Shown one piece after another: positions 25,420 to 34,162 of a DNA stretch of 64,000 nucleotides. The notes beneath the pieces were generated by a model. The model had not been told where the DNA came from. It worked only from the letters and a program-made list of their open reading frames with translations, and did not search any database. How positions within the stretch are numbered: position 1 is the first letter of the stretch; each line of letters begins with the position of its first letter. Made by a program: the position numbers and the translations under genes. Source of the stretch: Noviluteimonas sp052115395 (GTDB lineage: Bacteria > Pseudomonadota > Gammaproteobacteria > Xanthomonadales > Xanthomonadaceae); the NCBI GenBank assembly GCA_052115395.1, contig JBFRGO010000001.1, one strand, 5' to 3'.

Positions 25420-25782
25420 TCAGTGCCGGCGCATCGGTTCGCCGAAGGTCAACCAGAAGCCGTTGTTGTCGCGCAGGATGAACTCGCGCATCCCGTAAAA
25501 GGTGTCGTGCGGCGCCTCGAACACGTTGATGCCGCCGGGAAGCGATTCGTAGAGCGCATCCACGTCTTCGACCTGCAGGTACAGGTCCGCGTCGCGACGC
25601 GGCGCATCGCTCGCTTGGCCGCCACAGTTGAACATCACGCGGCCCTCGCCGTAGCCGAGCAGCGCCCAGGTCAGTTCGCCCTCTTCTTCCGCCGACTCGA
25701 GCAAGGTAAACCCGACCGAGAGGTACCACGCGATCGTCGCGCGGATGTCGGGCACCTGCAGCATGGGCGTGAGCGTGGCCAT
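25420..25782 (-). CDS. VOC family (glyoxalase/bleomycin-resistance fold) protein
   Basis: A 120-residue single-domain protein with the typical VOC opening LQVPDIRATIAWYLSVGF and end YGMREFILRDNNGFWLTFGEP. The latter carries the terminal metal-ligand type glutamate region of the fold. Members act as lyases, dioxygenases or drug-binding proteins, and the substrate cannot be told. Its start is 5 bp after the stop of the TraB-like gene, so they are co-transcribed. It converges on the RnfB-like gene. Confidence 0.87.
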   Translation of the reverse strand: MATLTPMLQVPDIRATIAWYLSVGFTLLESAEEEGELTWALLGYGEGRVMFNCGGQASDAPRRDADLYLQVEDVDALYESLPGGINVFEAPHDTFYGMREFILRDNNGFWLTFGEPMRRH

Positions 25783-25787
25783 GCGGG

Positions 25788-26732
25788 TCACTTCGCGCAG
25801 GCCGAGCAAACGCGCTCGACCGTGTAGCCCTGCGCCTTCATGCGTTCGACCACGCCGTCCTTGCCGAGCAGGTGCAGCGCGCCGACCACGACGAGCGTGT
25901 CGTCGGTGCCCGGCGTATCGAGGCGCTTGCGGAGCATCGGCACCCACGCCGCATTGCGATCGCTGTTGATCGTCTTGTAGAGCCCCGGGTATTCATCGCG
26001 GAATTCGACGCCGAGTTTGTTCCACAACTTGTCGACATTGCCGCTGCGCCACAGCACGTGCAGTTCCCGCAGTGCCTCGGGGCCACCCTCTTTCTCGTCG
26101 AGCGATTCGGCCATCAGTTGCAATTGCTCGGCCTTGCCCATGTTCTCGAACATCGCCAGCTGCTTCATGCCACCTTCCAGGCCCTGCATGCGCTTGCCGT
26201 CGGCCTTGGCCTGCTTGCCCAGGTGCGCGTCGAGGCCGAGTTCGGAATCGAAGCCCGCCGTGCGCGCTTCGGCGATCGTCACCAGCAGGCTGGCGTACCA
26301 GGCATCGACCAACTGGAACATCTCCGGCTGCAGGCCCATCTGCCGGAGCGTGGGGTCGTTCTCGCGCAGCCACGTGGCCAGGCGCGCGCGCAACGCGGGC
26401 GAAAGATCATCGTCGAGCTTGCTGCCGTCGGTGCGCAGCGCGGCCTGCGTCATCGCCAGGCCGAGGTCTTTCGACAACATTTCCTCCGGCGCCAGTTCGA
26501 ACACCACTTCTTCGGCGTCGGCATAGGCCGCGTCGATGTCCTTCGACAAGGGATAGTCGTCCTTCGTCAGCATGTGGAAGGAGCCGAGCAGGTACACGGT
26601 GTTGTCCTTGTCGGACACCTTCCACAACAAGGGCACCGGCGCCGAGGACTTCGCCACCGGCGCGATGTTGTCCGCGGCGAACGACGGGAAAACGAAGGCG
26701 AGCGTTGCGGCGAGCAGCCAGGTGCGACGCAT
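25788..26732 (-). CDS. TraB/GumN family protein
   Basis: A 314-residue secreted protein: signal peptide (about 1-20), then the TraB/GumN domain. The conserved first block is LWKVSDKDNTVYLLGSFHML, with the key GSFH motif. EVVFELAPEE and, near the end, LVVVGALHLLGKDGVVE complete the metalloprotease-like core of this family. In Xanthomonas GumN sits beside the xanthan cluster, but no gum genes are here. It is encoded between the DUF1684 lipoprotein and the VOC protein. Confidence 0.9.
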   Translation of the reverse strand: MRRTWLLAATLAFVFPSFAADNIAPVAKSSAPVPLLWKVSDKDNTVYLLGSFHMLTKDDYPLSKDIDAAYADAEEVVFELAPEEMLSKDLGLAMTQAALRTDGSKLDDDLSPALRARLATWLRENDPTLRQMGLQPEMFQLVDAWYASLLVTIAEARTAGFDSELGLDAHLGKQAKADGKRMQGLEGGMKQLAMFENMGKAEQLQLMAESLDEKEGGPEALRELHVLWRSGNVDKLWNKLGVEFRDEYPGLYKTINSDRNAAWVPMLRKRLDTPGTDDTLVVVGALHLLGKDGVVERMKAQGYTVERVCSACAK

Positions 26733-26746
26733 GGAGGATCCTTTGG

Positions 26747-27691
26747 TCAATGCTTTTCGTAGACGCGTTCGCCGGCTTCGACCGCCAGGTCGAGGCGATT
26801 GGTGACCGGCGGCAACGGACAGGTGGCGAACGCGGTGAACGCGCACGGCGGATTCTCTGCGCGATTGAAGTCGATCGTCATCTGCCGGTTGGCGGTGGGA
26901 CGCGCGAGATCGAGATAGCGCCCCGCCGGATAACTGCCGTGCCCGCTCGTGCGATCGGCGTAGACGAGGAAGAGCGTCGGCTCGCCCTGGTCCAGCAGTT
27001 CCAGGCGATGCGTCTTGCCGCCCTGCACGAACTCCACGGCGCCGGGATTGGGCACTTGTTCGACCATGTTGACGATGTTGACGATCGGCAAGGTCGTACC
27101 CGCCGGATGCGGGACGAAGCGCCCGGCGACCTTCCATTCGGGGCCACCGGCCCAGAACTGCAGGCCCGCGAAATGCAGGCGCGCGGCGGCGTCGCTGTGC
27201 TTGACGCGCAGCGCGACGCGATCGCCGCGCTTGATGATCGTCGCCACGCCCTTGCCGCCATCGAATCCGATCTTGTCCGGGCCACCCTCGTCCGCATCGG
27301 TCTTCAGCACCGTCGCGCCAACGAAGGGCGTGCCATCGAGCGTCACCGCCACGCTCTTGTCCGGCACGAAGGTGACGTGGCCATCGGCGCCGAGGACGAA
27401 CATGCCCAGGTGTTCGGGGCCCATCGTCATGCGCAGGCCGTTGCTGCCCGCGGTGCCGGCGTAATGCGAGCCGGGGTCGATCCAGTGCAGGCCGACGACC
27501 GACGTCCAACCATCGGGCGCCGTCAACTCGGCCACGCGCGCATCGCGCCACGGCTTTTCCGATGCGGCGAATGCACGCGCGCGCGCTTGTGCCGCCGCTT
27601 TCGCCGCGGCTTCGTCGTTGCCCTTGCCGCAGCCGCCCAGGACGAGCGTGCAGGCCAACAGGGCCAACGCGAATTGCTTCCCCTTCCCCAT
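26747..27691 (-). CDS. DUF1684 lipoprotein
   Basis: A 314-residue protein with a signal peptide ending in the lipobox LGGC (Cys21), so it is membrane-anchored. The DUF1684 domain shows WTSVVGLHWIDPGSHYAG near its start and the closing block TIDFNRAENPPCAFTAFATC, followed by PLPPVTNRLDLAVEAGE. The family is uncharacterised and common in proteobacteria and Bacteroidetes. It lies 2 bp after the mutL stop and 14 bp before the TraB-like gene, apparently in the mutL transcript. Confidence 0.88.
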   Translation of the reverse strand: MGKGKQFALALLACTLVLGGCGKGNDEAAAKAAAQARARAFAASEKPWRDARVAELTAPDGWTSVVGLHWIDPGSHYAGTAGSNGLRMTMGPEHLGMFVLGADGHVTFVPDKSVAVTLDGTPFVGATVLKTDADEGGPDKIGFDGGKGVATIIKRGDRVALRVKHSDAAARLHFAGLQFWAGGPEWKVAGRFVPHPAGTTLPIVNIVNMVEQVPNPGAVEFVQGGKTHRLELLDQGEPTLFLVYADRTSGHGSYPAGRYLDLARPTANRQMTIDFNRAENPPCAFTAFATCPLPPVTNRLDLAVEAGERVYEKH

Positions 27692-27693
27692 GT

Positions 27694-29484
27694 TCAACGC
27701 CCTCGCAGGAACCATTTGTCGATGTCGGCCAATGCAAAACGCGTCCACGTGGGACGTCCGTGGTTGCACTGGCCGGAACGTTCGGTCGCTTCCATTTCGC
27801 GCAGCAGCGCGTTCATCTCGGCGATGGTGAGGCGACGGTTGGCGCGCACGGCGCCGTGGCAGGCCATCGTCGACAACAGCTCGTCGCGCGCGGCCGCGAT
27901 GCGGCGTGATTCCCCGTGCTCGCGCAGGTCGGCGAGCACGTCGCGCAGCAAGGCTTCCACGTCGCCGTCGACGAGCAGGGCCGGTACGCTGCGCAACAAC
28001 AGCGAACCGGGGCCGCTGCGCGTGAGTTCGAAACCGAGCGCGGCGAGCGTGCCCGCCTCGCGTTCGGCGACATCGGCCTCGCGTTCGGAGACCGCGACAT
28101 TCATCGGCACCAGCAGCGGTTGCGTGCGCAGGCCTTCGCCGTCGTGCGCGCCCTTGAGCTTTTCGTAGCCGATGCGTTCGTGCGCGGCGTGCATGTCGAC
28201 GACGATCAGGCCCTCGGCGTTCTCGGCGAGGATGTAGATGCCATGGAGTTGCGCGATGGCGAATCCGAGCGGTGGCGCGGCGTCGTCGCGCGCGTCGGGC
28301 ATCGACATCGAACGCGGGGCTTGGGCGAGCGCGACCTCGTCGTTCGCGTACAGCGCCGCGTACGCCGCGCGCGCATCGCCCACGCGCAGCGACAGGCCGG
28401 ACTGATCCGCGCCGGTCCACGAGGGGCCGACCCAGGTGCGCGATGCCGATTCGGAAACGGCCGGTGCCGCGGTTTCCGCGGTCAAACCCGCGCGCGTCTC
28501 GGCCAGCGCGGCATGCAGCGTGCGATAGACGAAGTCGTGCACCAGGCGCGATTCGCGGAAACGCACTTCGTGCTTGGCCGGATGCACGTTGACGTCGACC
28601 GTGCGCGGATCGAGCTCGAGGAACAGTACGTACGCCGGTTGGCGCCCATGGAACAATACGTCGGCGTAAGCCTGCTTCACCGCGTGCGCGACGTTGCGAT
28701 CGCGCACGCTGCGGCCATTGACGTAGAGATACTGCTGGTCGGCGCTCGCGCGGTTGTACACCGGTTGCGCGATCCAGCCATGCAGGCGCAAGCCGGCGCC
28801 TGCGTGTTCGACGCGCAGCGCATGCTTCGCGAACTCTTCGCCCAGGGTTTCGAACAGGCGGTCGGTGGACGCGAGCATGCCGTCGCCGCGGTAACGACGC
28901 GCGGGGCGGCCGTTGTGCGAGACGCGCAGTTCGACATCGGGGCGCGCGAGCGCGAGCGAACGCAACCACTCCTCGATGTGGCCCAGCTCCGTGCGTTCGG
29001 CGCGCAGGAACTTGCGACGCGCGGGGACGTTGTAGAACAGGTCGCGCACCTCGACGGTCGTGCCGTGCGGATGCGCCTTCGGTGCGACGTCGCCGAAGCG
29101 ACCGCCGTCGACCTGCAGGGCCGCGCCATGGTCGGCGTCGGTGCGTCGCGAGGCGAGCATGAAGCGGCTGACCGAGGCGATCGACGGCAGCGCTTCGCCA
29201 CGGAAACCGAGCGTGGCGACGGCTTCCAGATCGTCGAGCGAAGCGATCTTGCTGGTCGCGTGCCGTTGCACGGCGAGCGCGAGTTCCTCCGGTGCGATGC
29301 CGCCGCCGTCGTCGCGCACGCGGATCAGGCGGATGCCGCCTTCTTCCAGGTCGATTTCGACGCGGCGGGCGCCGGCATCCAGCGCGTTTTCCACCAATTC
29401 CTTGACCACCGACGCGGGCCGTTCGACGACCTCGCCTGCGGCGATCTGGTTGATCAGGGTGTCGGGAAGTTGGCGGATGGGCAC
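27694..29484 (-). CDS. mutL: DNA mismatch repair protein MutL
   Basis: Couples MutS mismatch recognition to strand incision. It has 596 residues. The GHKL ATPase has the ATP-binding DALDAGA and DDGGGI motifs, FRGEALPSIASV and GTTVEVRDLF. A low-complexity linker leads to the C-terminal dimerisation domain. I place the start at GTG 29484 (VPIRQLPDTLINQIAAGEVV), because MutL proteins begin just there. The open frame upstream continues only through the amidase. The motif QxxAxxxxE of nuclease-type MutL is not evident, but GlnxAGE-type C-terminal residues were not examined in detail. Confidence 0.95.
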   Translation of the reverse strand: MPIRQLPDTLINQIAAGEVVERPASVVKELVENALDAGARRVEIDLEEGGIRLIRVRDDGGGIAPEELALAVQRHATSKIASLDDLEAVATLGFRGEALPSIASVSRFMLASRRTDADHGAALQVDGGRFGDVAPKAHPHGTTVEVRDLFYNVPARRKFLRAERTELGHIEEWLRSLALARPDVELRVSHNGRPARRYRGDGMLASTDRLFETLGEEFAKHALRVEHAGAGLRLHGWIAQPVYNRASADQQYLYVNGRSVRDRNVAHAVKQAYADVLFHGRQPAYVLFLELDPRTVDVNVHPAKHEVRFRESRLVHDFVYRTLHAALAETRAGLTAETAAPAVSESASRTWVGPSWTGADQSGLSLRVGDARAAYAALYANDEVALAQAPRSMSMPDARDDAAPPLGFAIAQLHGIYILAENAEGLIVVDMHAAHERIGYEKLKGAHDGEGLRTQPLLVPMNVAVSEREADVAEREAGTLAALGFELTRSGPGSLLLRSVPALLVDGDVEALLRDVLADLREHGESRRIAAARDELLSTMACHGAVRANRRLTIAEMNALLREMEATERSGQCNHGRPTWTRFALADIDKWFLRGR

Positions 29485-29527
29485 TGCGCGGCGCTGCACG
29501 GAAGAGCAGCGCCGATCATACCCGCCG

Positions 29528-31006
29528 TCAGCGGCTGCCGGCGGCGCTCGCCGTGGGATTCTCCGCAGCCTCCGCACGCGCGGCATACAGCGTTCCCGGC
29601 GGCGGCTGGCGGGTGAAGTAGGTGTTGACCCCATCGAGGATCGCGCGCGCGAGTTCGCCCTGGTGGCGCGGGTCGTTGAGGCGGCGTTCTTCTTCCGGAT
29701 TGGTGATGAACGCGGTTTCGACCAGCATCGAGGGGACGTCGGGCGAGCGCAGCACGACGAAGTTCGCGCGCTCAACGCCGGCCTTGTGCGTGCGGCCCAG
29801 TTTCTTCAGGCCGACCAGCACGTGCCCGGCGATGTCTTCGGAGGCTTTCATCGTCGCGCTCTGCGACAGGTCCAGCAGGACCGAGGCGAGCGTGTTGTCC
29901 TTGTCCTGCAGGCGCACGCCGCCGACCAGGTCGGCTGCGTTTTCCTGGTTCGCCAGCCAGCGCGCGGCCTGCGACGAGGCGCCGCGCTGGGACAGCACGA
30001 ACACCGACGAGCCGCTGGCATCGGGATTGTTGAAGGCGTCGGCGTGGATCGACACGAACATGTCCGCCTTCGCCGCGCGCGCCTTCTGGTAGCGCTGCGC
30101 CAGCGGGATGAACACGTCGGTGTCGCGGGTGAGGTAGGCCTTCAGGCCGGGCGTGGCGTTGATCTGGCGCGCCAGTTCGCGCGCGATCGCGAGCGTCACG
30201 TCTTTCTCGCGCGTGCCCTTGCCGCCGCGCGCACCGGGATCCTGGCCGCCGTGGCCGGCGTCGATGGCAATGACCAACTCGCGCATGCCGCTGCCGCGCA
30301 ACTGTTGCATCGACTTGGTCGCGCCCGGCGGCGGCGTGGGCGAGGCGATCGGCGCGGGAACGACGGTGTATTTCGGAAGCTGCGTCGACGCGGTGGTCGG
30401 CACCGTAGTCGCGGGCCTGATCGACGCGACCTGCCCGCTCGGCAAGCTGGCGACCAGGCGCGAGGTGGCTTCGGCCGAACGCGCGGCGGTTTCCTGCGGC
30501 GAGGGTTCTTCGGGCTTGTTGGCGAAGGCGCCGATGGGATCGTCGACCATGGGCTTCGAGACCAGCGCAGGCGAAGCGGCGACTGCGGTCGCCGCCACGG
30601 CCTTGCCGTCGCCCGGCCACTCGAGCACCAGGCGGGTGACGCCGTCGGTGGTTTCGATGCGGGGCTTCAGGCCGACGACGGGCGATGCCAGGTCGAACAC
30701 CACGCGCACCGTGCCCGGCACCGGCTGGCCGGTGCGGACCGACTTCACGACGCCGGCGCCCTCGGGCAGCGCGAAGCGGCCGAGCTTGGAGGACGGGAGG
30801 TCCACGACCAGGCGGTCGGGGCCGGCGAGGGTCAGGGTCGAGTAGCTGGCGGGCCCATCGAGCAGCAGTTCGGCGCGGGTGCCGGTGGCGCCTTCGTCGA
30901 TGGTCAGGCCCTTGATTTCACCGGCGCGCGCGATGTTCCAGCACAGCGCGAAGATCAGCGCTGCGCCGAGTGCCCATTGCTGCACGGTGGCCCCCTTGAT
31001 ACGCAT
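29528..31006 (-). CDS. AMIN-domain N-acetylmuramoyl-L-alanine amidase (AmiC type)
   Basis: A periplasmic zinc amidase that cuts the septal peptidoglycan during daughter-cell separation. The protein has 492 residues: a signal peptide (about 1-28), an AMIN domain (about 30-130), a linker, and an Amidase_3 domain. Zinc and catalytic residues lie in AIDAGHGGQDPGA, TREKDVTL, VSIHADAF and LVETAFITN. No LysM or SPOR domain follows. It is encoded between tsaE and mutL, the order usual in gammaproteobacteria. Confidence 0.95.
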   Translation of the reverse strand: MRIKGATVQQWALGAALIFALCWNIARAGEIKGLTIDEGATGTRAELLLDGPASYSTLTLAGPDRLVVDLPSSKLGRFALPEGAGVVKSVRTGQPVPGTVRVVFDLASPVVGLKPRIETTDGVTRLVLEWPGDGKAVAATAVAASPALVSKPMVDDPIGAFANKPEEPSPQETAARSAEATSRLVASLPSGQVASIRPATTVPTTASTQLPKYTVVPAPIASPTPPPGATKSMQQLRGSGMRELVIAIDAGHGGQDPGARGGKGTREKDVTLAIARELARQINATPGLKAYLTRDTDVFIPLAQRYQKARAAKADMFVSIHADAFNNPDASGSSVFVLSQRGASSQAARWLANQENAADLVGGVRLQDKDNTLASVLLDLSQSATMKASEDIAGHVLVGLKKLGRTHKAGVERANFVVLRSPDVPSMLVETAFITNPEEERRLNDPRHQGELARAILDGVNTYFTRQPPPGTLYAARAEAAENPTASAAGSR

Positions 31007-31084
31007 GGCCGGGAGTTAAGCACCGGCCGCAAGGATTTGCAACCACTTTTCCCTTAACTATCCGGCACCTGCCGTCGTTTGTTC

Positions 31085-31567
31085 TCAGCGAGGGGGAACA
31101 AACGCATGCAAGTCGGGTAAACCGGCCAAACGGCGCAACCACTCGTCGCCCACCGGGGACCCCGCGACGGCATCGAGCGACCGCCCGTCGCCTTCCAGGG
31201 CCAGCAGGAGGTCCAGGTCGGCCGGCGGCAGGGCCCGCCCTCCGCGCTCAGGCCACTCCACCAGCCAGAGTGCGCCTTCGCCCGCGTCGAGGCCGAGGAA
31301 TTCGAGTTCGCCCGGATCGCCGATGCGATACAGGTCCAGGTGCAAGGCATCGCCACCCTCGTCGAGCGGATAACGCTCCACGAGCGTGTAGGTCGGACTG
31401 CGAATTGCACCGCGCACGCCGAGCGTGCGCAACAACGCGCGCGCGAACGTGGATTTTCCCGCGCCCAGGTCGCCGCGCAAATGCACGACCGCGCGCGGCG
31501 GACGCGTGCGCGCGAAAACCGCGGCGATGCGATCGGTATCGTCGGGCGTGGGCAGGAAGGCGCGCAT
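31085..31567 (-). CDS. tsaE: tRNA threonylcarbamoyladenosine ATPase TsaE
   Basis: P-loop ATPase that recycles the TsaBD complex making N6-threonylcarbamoyladenosine at position 37 of tRNA. It has 160 residues. The Walker A is GDLGAGKST, and the signature RSPTYTLVERYP and the LYRIGDPGELEFLGLD segment are intact. Its start overlaps the nnrD stop by one base (TGATG), and the amidase follows. Confidence 0.95.
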   Translation of the reverse strand: MRAFLPTPDDTDRIAAVFARTRPPRAVVHLRGDLGAGKSTFARALLRTLGVRGAIRSPTYTLVERYPLDEGGDALHLDLYRIGDPGELEFLGLDAGEGALWLVEWPERGGRALPPADLDLLLALEGDGRSLDAVAGSPVGDEWLRRLAGLPDLHAFVPPR

Positions 31568-33060
31568 CAACGCACGGCGTCGGGATTGGCGAGGCGACGC
31601 AGGCGCGGCAGCAAATCCGACGGCAACAAACCGCGCTCGCCGCCATCGCGTGCGGCTTCGTCGCCGGCGCTGGCATGCAGCAATGCACCGATGCACGCAG
31701 CGTCGAAGGCCGACATGCCCTGCGCACGCAAGGCCGCGATCACGCCGGTGAGCAAATCGCCCATGCCGCCGACGGCCATGCCGGGATTGCCCGCGCCGAT
31801 CACGCCCGTGCGCCGGCCGCGTTCGACCACGACGGTGCCCGCGCCCTTCAACACGACCACGGCATTGAATTTTTCCGCGATCGCATTCGCCGCACCGTAG
31901 CGATCGTTCTGGATTTCCGCCGTCGCGACACCGAGCAGGCGCGCGGCTTCGCCCGGATGCGGCGTGAGGATCGTGCCCGGCGGCAATGCGACGGATTCGC
32001 GCGTGGCGAGCAGGTTCAGCGCATCGGCATCGAGCACGAGCGGTTTGCCCGACCCCAGCGCCGCACCGAACAACACGCGCCCCCACATGCCCTGCCCCAA
32101 GCCGGGCCCGGCGGCGACGATATCCGCGCGTTCCAATTGGCCCGCGAGGTCTTCGCTGCGTTCCACCGCGCGCGCCATCGCTTCGGGCCGGCGTGCGAGC
32201 AACGCACCCACGTATTCCTCGCGCGTGGCGACATCCACGAGCCCTGCACCGGCGCGCAACGCGGCTTCGGCGCACAGCATGATCGCGCCCCCGCTGCCAT
32301 GGTCGCCGCCCAGGCACAGCACGCGCCCCGAATCGCCCTTGTGCGCGTCGCGGGCACGCGGACGCAGCGCGCCTTTCAGGGATTCGGGCAACAACAAGGC
32401 CGAATGGGGTTGGATGCCATCGAACATGTGCGGCGGCATCGACAGTTCGGCCAGCTCCGGGCGGCCGCGCATCGTCATCGCCGGGCCGGTGTGCAAGCCG
32501 GGCTTGGGCACGATGAATTCCAGCGTACGCGTGGCGGCGACGGCCACGCCGGGCATCCCGCCGGTGTCGGCGTCGATGCCGCTGGGCACGTCGATCGACA
32601 GACGCGGCGCGCCCTGCGCGTTGATCGCGTCGATCAGCGTCTTCGCGGCGCCCTCGGGCGCACGCGTCAGGCCGATGCCGAACAAGGCGTCGACGATCAG
32701 GTCGGCCGGCGGAAGCGTGTCGACGAAGGCTTCGACGCGGCCCTGGCGATCGCGGAATTCGTCGCGTGCCCGCTGCGCGGACGGCGTGGTGGGCGAATGC
32801 TCCGGCAGGCGCACCACGCGCACGTTGCGGCCCGCTTCCAGCGCAAGACGCGCGAGGACGTACCCGTCCCCACCGTTGTTGCCCGGGCCGCAGACCACCA
32901 CGATGCGTTGCGCCTGCGGCCAGTGGCGCAGCGCGCAGTGCCAGGCCGCGCGGCCCGCGCGTCGCATCAGTTCGAAGGCGTCGCCGCCCATTTCGGCCGT
33001 GGCGCGCGCATCGAGCGCGCGCGCGGCCTTCGTGTCGTACAGCGCAAGGGTCGCAAGCAT
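31567..33060 (-). CDS. nnrD: Bifunctional NAD(P)HX epimerase / ADP-dependent NAD(P)HX dehydratase
   Basis: Repairs hydrated NADH and NADPH. The N-terminal YjeF_N domain (epimerase, about 1-215) has GPGNNGGDGYVLARL. The C-terminal ribokinase-like dehydratase (about 225-497) has GDHGSGGAIMLCAE, GPGLGQG and GAGNPGMAVGGMGDLLTG. At 497 residues it is the fused form, as in E. coli. It overlaps tsaE and diverges from queG with a 22-bp gap. Confidence 0.95.
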   Translation of the reverse strand: MLATLALYDTKAARALDARATAEMGGDAFELMRRAGRAAWHCALRHWPQAQRIVVVCGPGNNGGDGYVLARLALEAGRNVRVVRLPEHSPTTPSAQRARDEFRDRQGRVEAFVDTLPPADLIVDALFGIGLTRAPEGAAKTLIDAINAQGAPRLSIDVPSGIDADTGGMPGVAVAATRTLEFIVPKPGLHTGPAMTMRGRPELAELSMPPHMFDGIQPHSALLLPESLKGALRPRARDAHKGDSGRVLCLGGDHGSGGAIMLCAEAALRAGAGLVDVATREEYVGALLARRPEAMARAVERSEDLAGQLERADIVAAGPGLGQGMWGRVLFGAALGSGKPLVLDADALNLLATRESVALPPGTILTPHPGEAARLLGVATAEIQNDRYGAANAIAEKFNAVVVLKGAGTVVVERGRRTGVIGAGNPGMAVGGMGDLLTGVIAALRAQGMSAFDAACIGALLHASAGDEAARDGGERGLLPSDLLPRLRRLANPDAVR

Positions 33061-33070
33061 CGTCGGATTC

Positions 33071-33083
33071 TATACTTGGCAGA
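33071..33083 (+). promoter_or_regulatory. TATACT -10-like element abutting queG
   Basis: TATACT at 33071-33076 lies 6 bp before the queG ATG at 33083, so transcription would start on or next to the A of the start codon. No ribosome site fits between them. The upstream -35 lies inside nnrD and I could not assign it. Confidence 0.45.
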
Positions 33084-34162
33084 TGGCCTCCCAGACGCCA
33101 ACGCCGTCGCATCCTGCACCCGAGGGCAATGTCCTGGCCGCGCAGATCCGTGTGCTGGCCAACGAACTGGGCTTCCAGCGCGTGGGCATCGCGGGCGTGG
33201 AGCTGGGCGCCGACGAGGCCCACCTGCGCGATTGGCTGATGCAGGGCCTGTACGGGTCGATGGACTGGATGGCGCGCCACGGCGACAAGCGGTCGCGCCC
33301 CGGCGAACTCGTCCCGGGCACCGTGCGGGTGATTTCGGTCGGGCTGGATTACGCGCAGGACGACGCCTTCGCGTGGCAGACGCTGGACGATGGCGAGCGC
33401 GCCTACGTCGCGCGCTACGCGCTGGGCCGCGATTACCACAAGCTGATGCGCAATCGGCTGCAGACCCTGGCCGATCGCATCGCCGCGCTCGTGGGCCCGT
33501 TCGGACATCGGGTGTTCGTCGATTCGGCGCCGGTGCTCGAACGCGCGCTGGCGCGCAACGCAGGACTGGGGTGGATCGGGAAGAACACCTGCCTGATCGA
33601 TCGCGACGCGGGCTCGTGGTTTTTCCTCGGCGAGGTGTTCGTCGACATTCCCTTGCCCGTCGACGAACCTGCGAGCGCGCATTGCGGCACGTGCACGCGT
33701 TGCATCGACATCTGCCCGACGCAGGCGATCATCGCGCCCAATCGCCTGGATGCGCGGCGCTGCATCTCGTATCTGACGATCGAACACGAAGGCAGCATCG
33801 ATCCCGAGTTGCGCCCGCTGATGGGCAATCGCATCTTCGGTTGCGACGACTGTCAGTTGATCTGCCCCTGGAACAAGTTCGCGCGGCGCACCGACGAACC
33901 GGATTTCCGCGCACGCAACGACCTGGATACGGCGACCTTGCCGGATCTGTTCGCGTGGACGGAAGACGAATTCCTCCGGCGCACCGAAGGCTCGGCGATC
34001 CGTCGCAGCGGTTATTCGCGTTGGCTACGCAACATCGCCGTGGCCCTGGGCAATGCGCCGACCACGCCGCAGGTGTTGGCTGCATTGGACGCGCGCAGGG
34101 ACATCGACGATCCGGTCGTGCGCGAGCACGTGGAATGGGCGCTCGCGCGCCATGCGCATTAG
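33083..34162 (+). CDS. queG: Epoxyqueuosine reductase
   Basis: Cobalamin and iron-sulfur dependent enzyme that reduces epoxyqueuosine to queuosine in tRNA. The protein has 359 residues. The family block GLDYAQDDAF and the two 4Fe-4S motifs CGTCTRCIDICPT and GCDDCQLICPWN are present, with CISYLTIEHEGSID between them. I reject the longer upstream frame, since it is antisense to nnrD. The stop overlaps pgi by 4 bp in convergence. Confidence 0.95.
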   Translation: MASQTPTPSHPAPEGNVLAAQIRVLANELGFQRVGIAGVELGADEAHLRDWLMQGLYGSMDWMARHGDKRSRPGELVPGTVRVISVGLDYAQDDAFAWQTLDDGERAYVARYALGRDYHKLMRNRLQTLADRIAALVGPFGHRVFVDSAPVLERALARNAGLGWIGKNTCLIDRDAGSWFFLGEVFVDIPLPVDEPASAHCGTCTRCIDICPTQAIIAPNRLDARRCISYLTIEHEGSIDPELRPLMGNRIFGCDDCQLICPWNKFARRTDEPDFRARNDLDTATLPDLFAWTEDEFLRRTEGSAIRRSGYSRWLRNIAVALGNAPTTPQVLAALDARRDIDDPVVREHVEWALARHAH

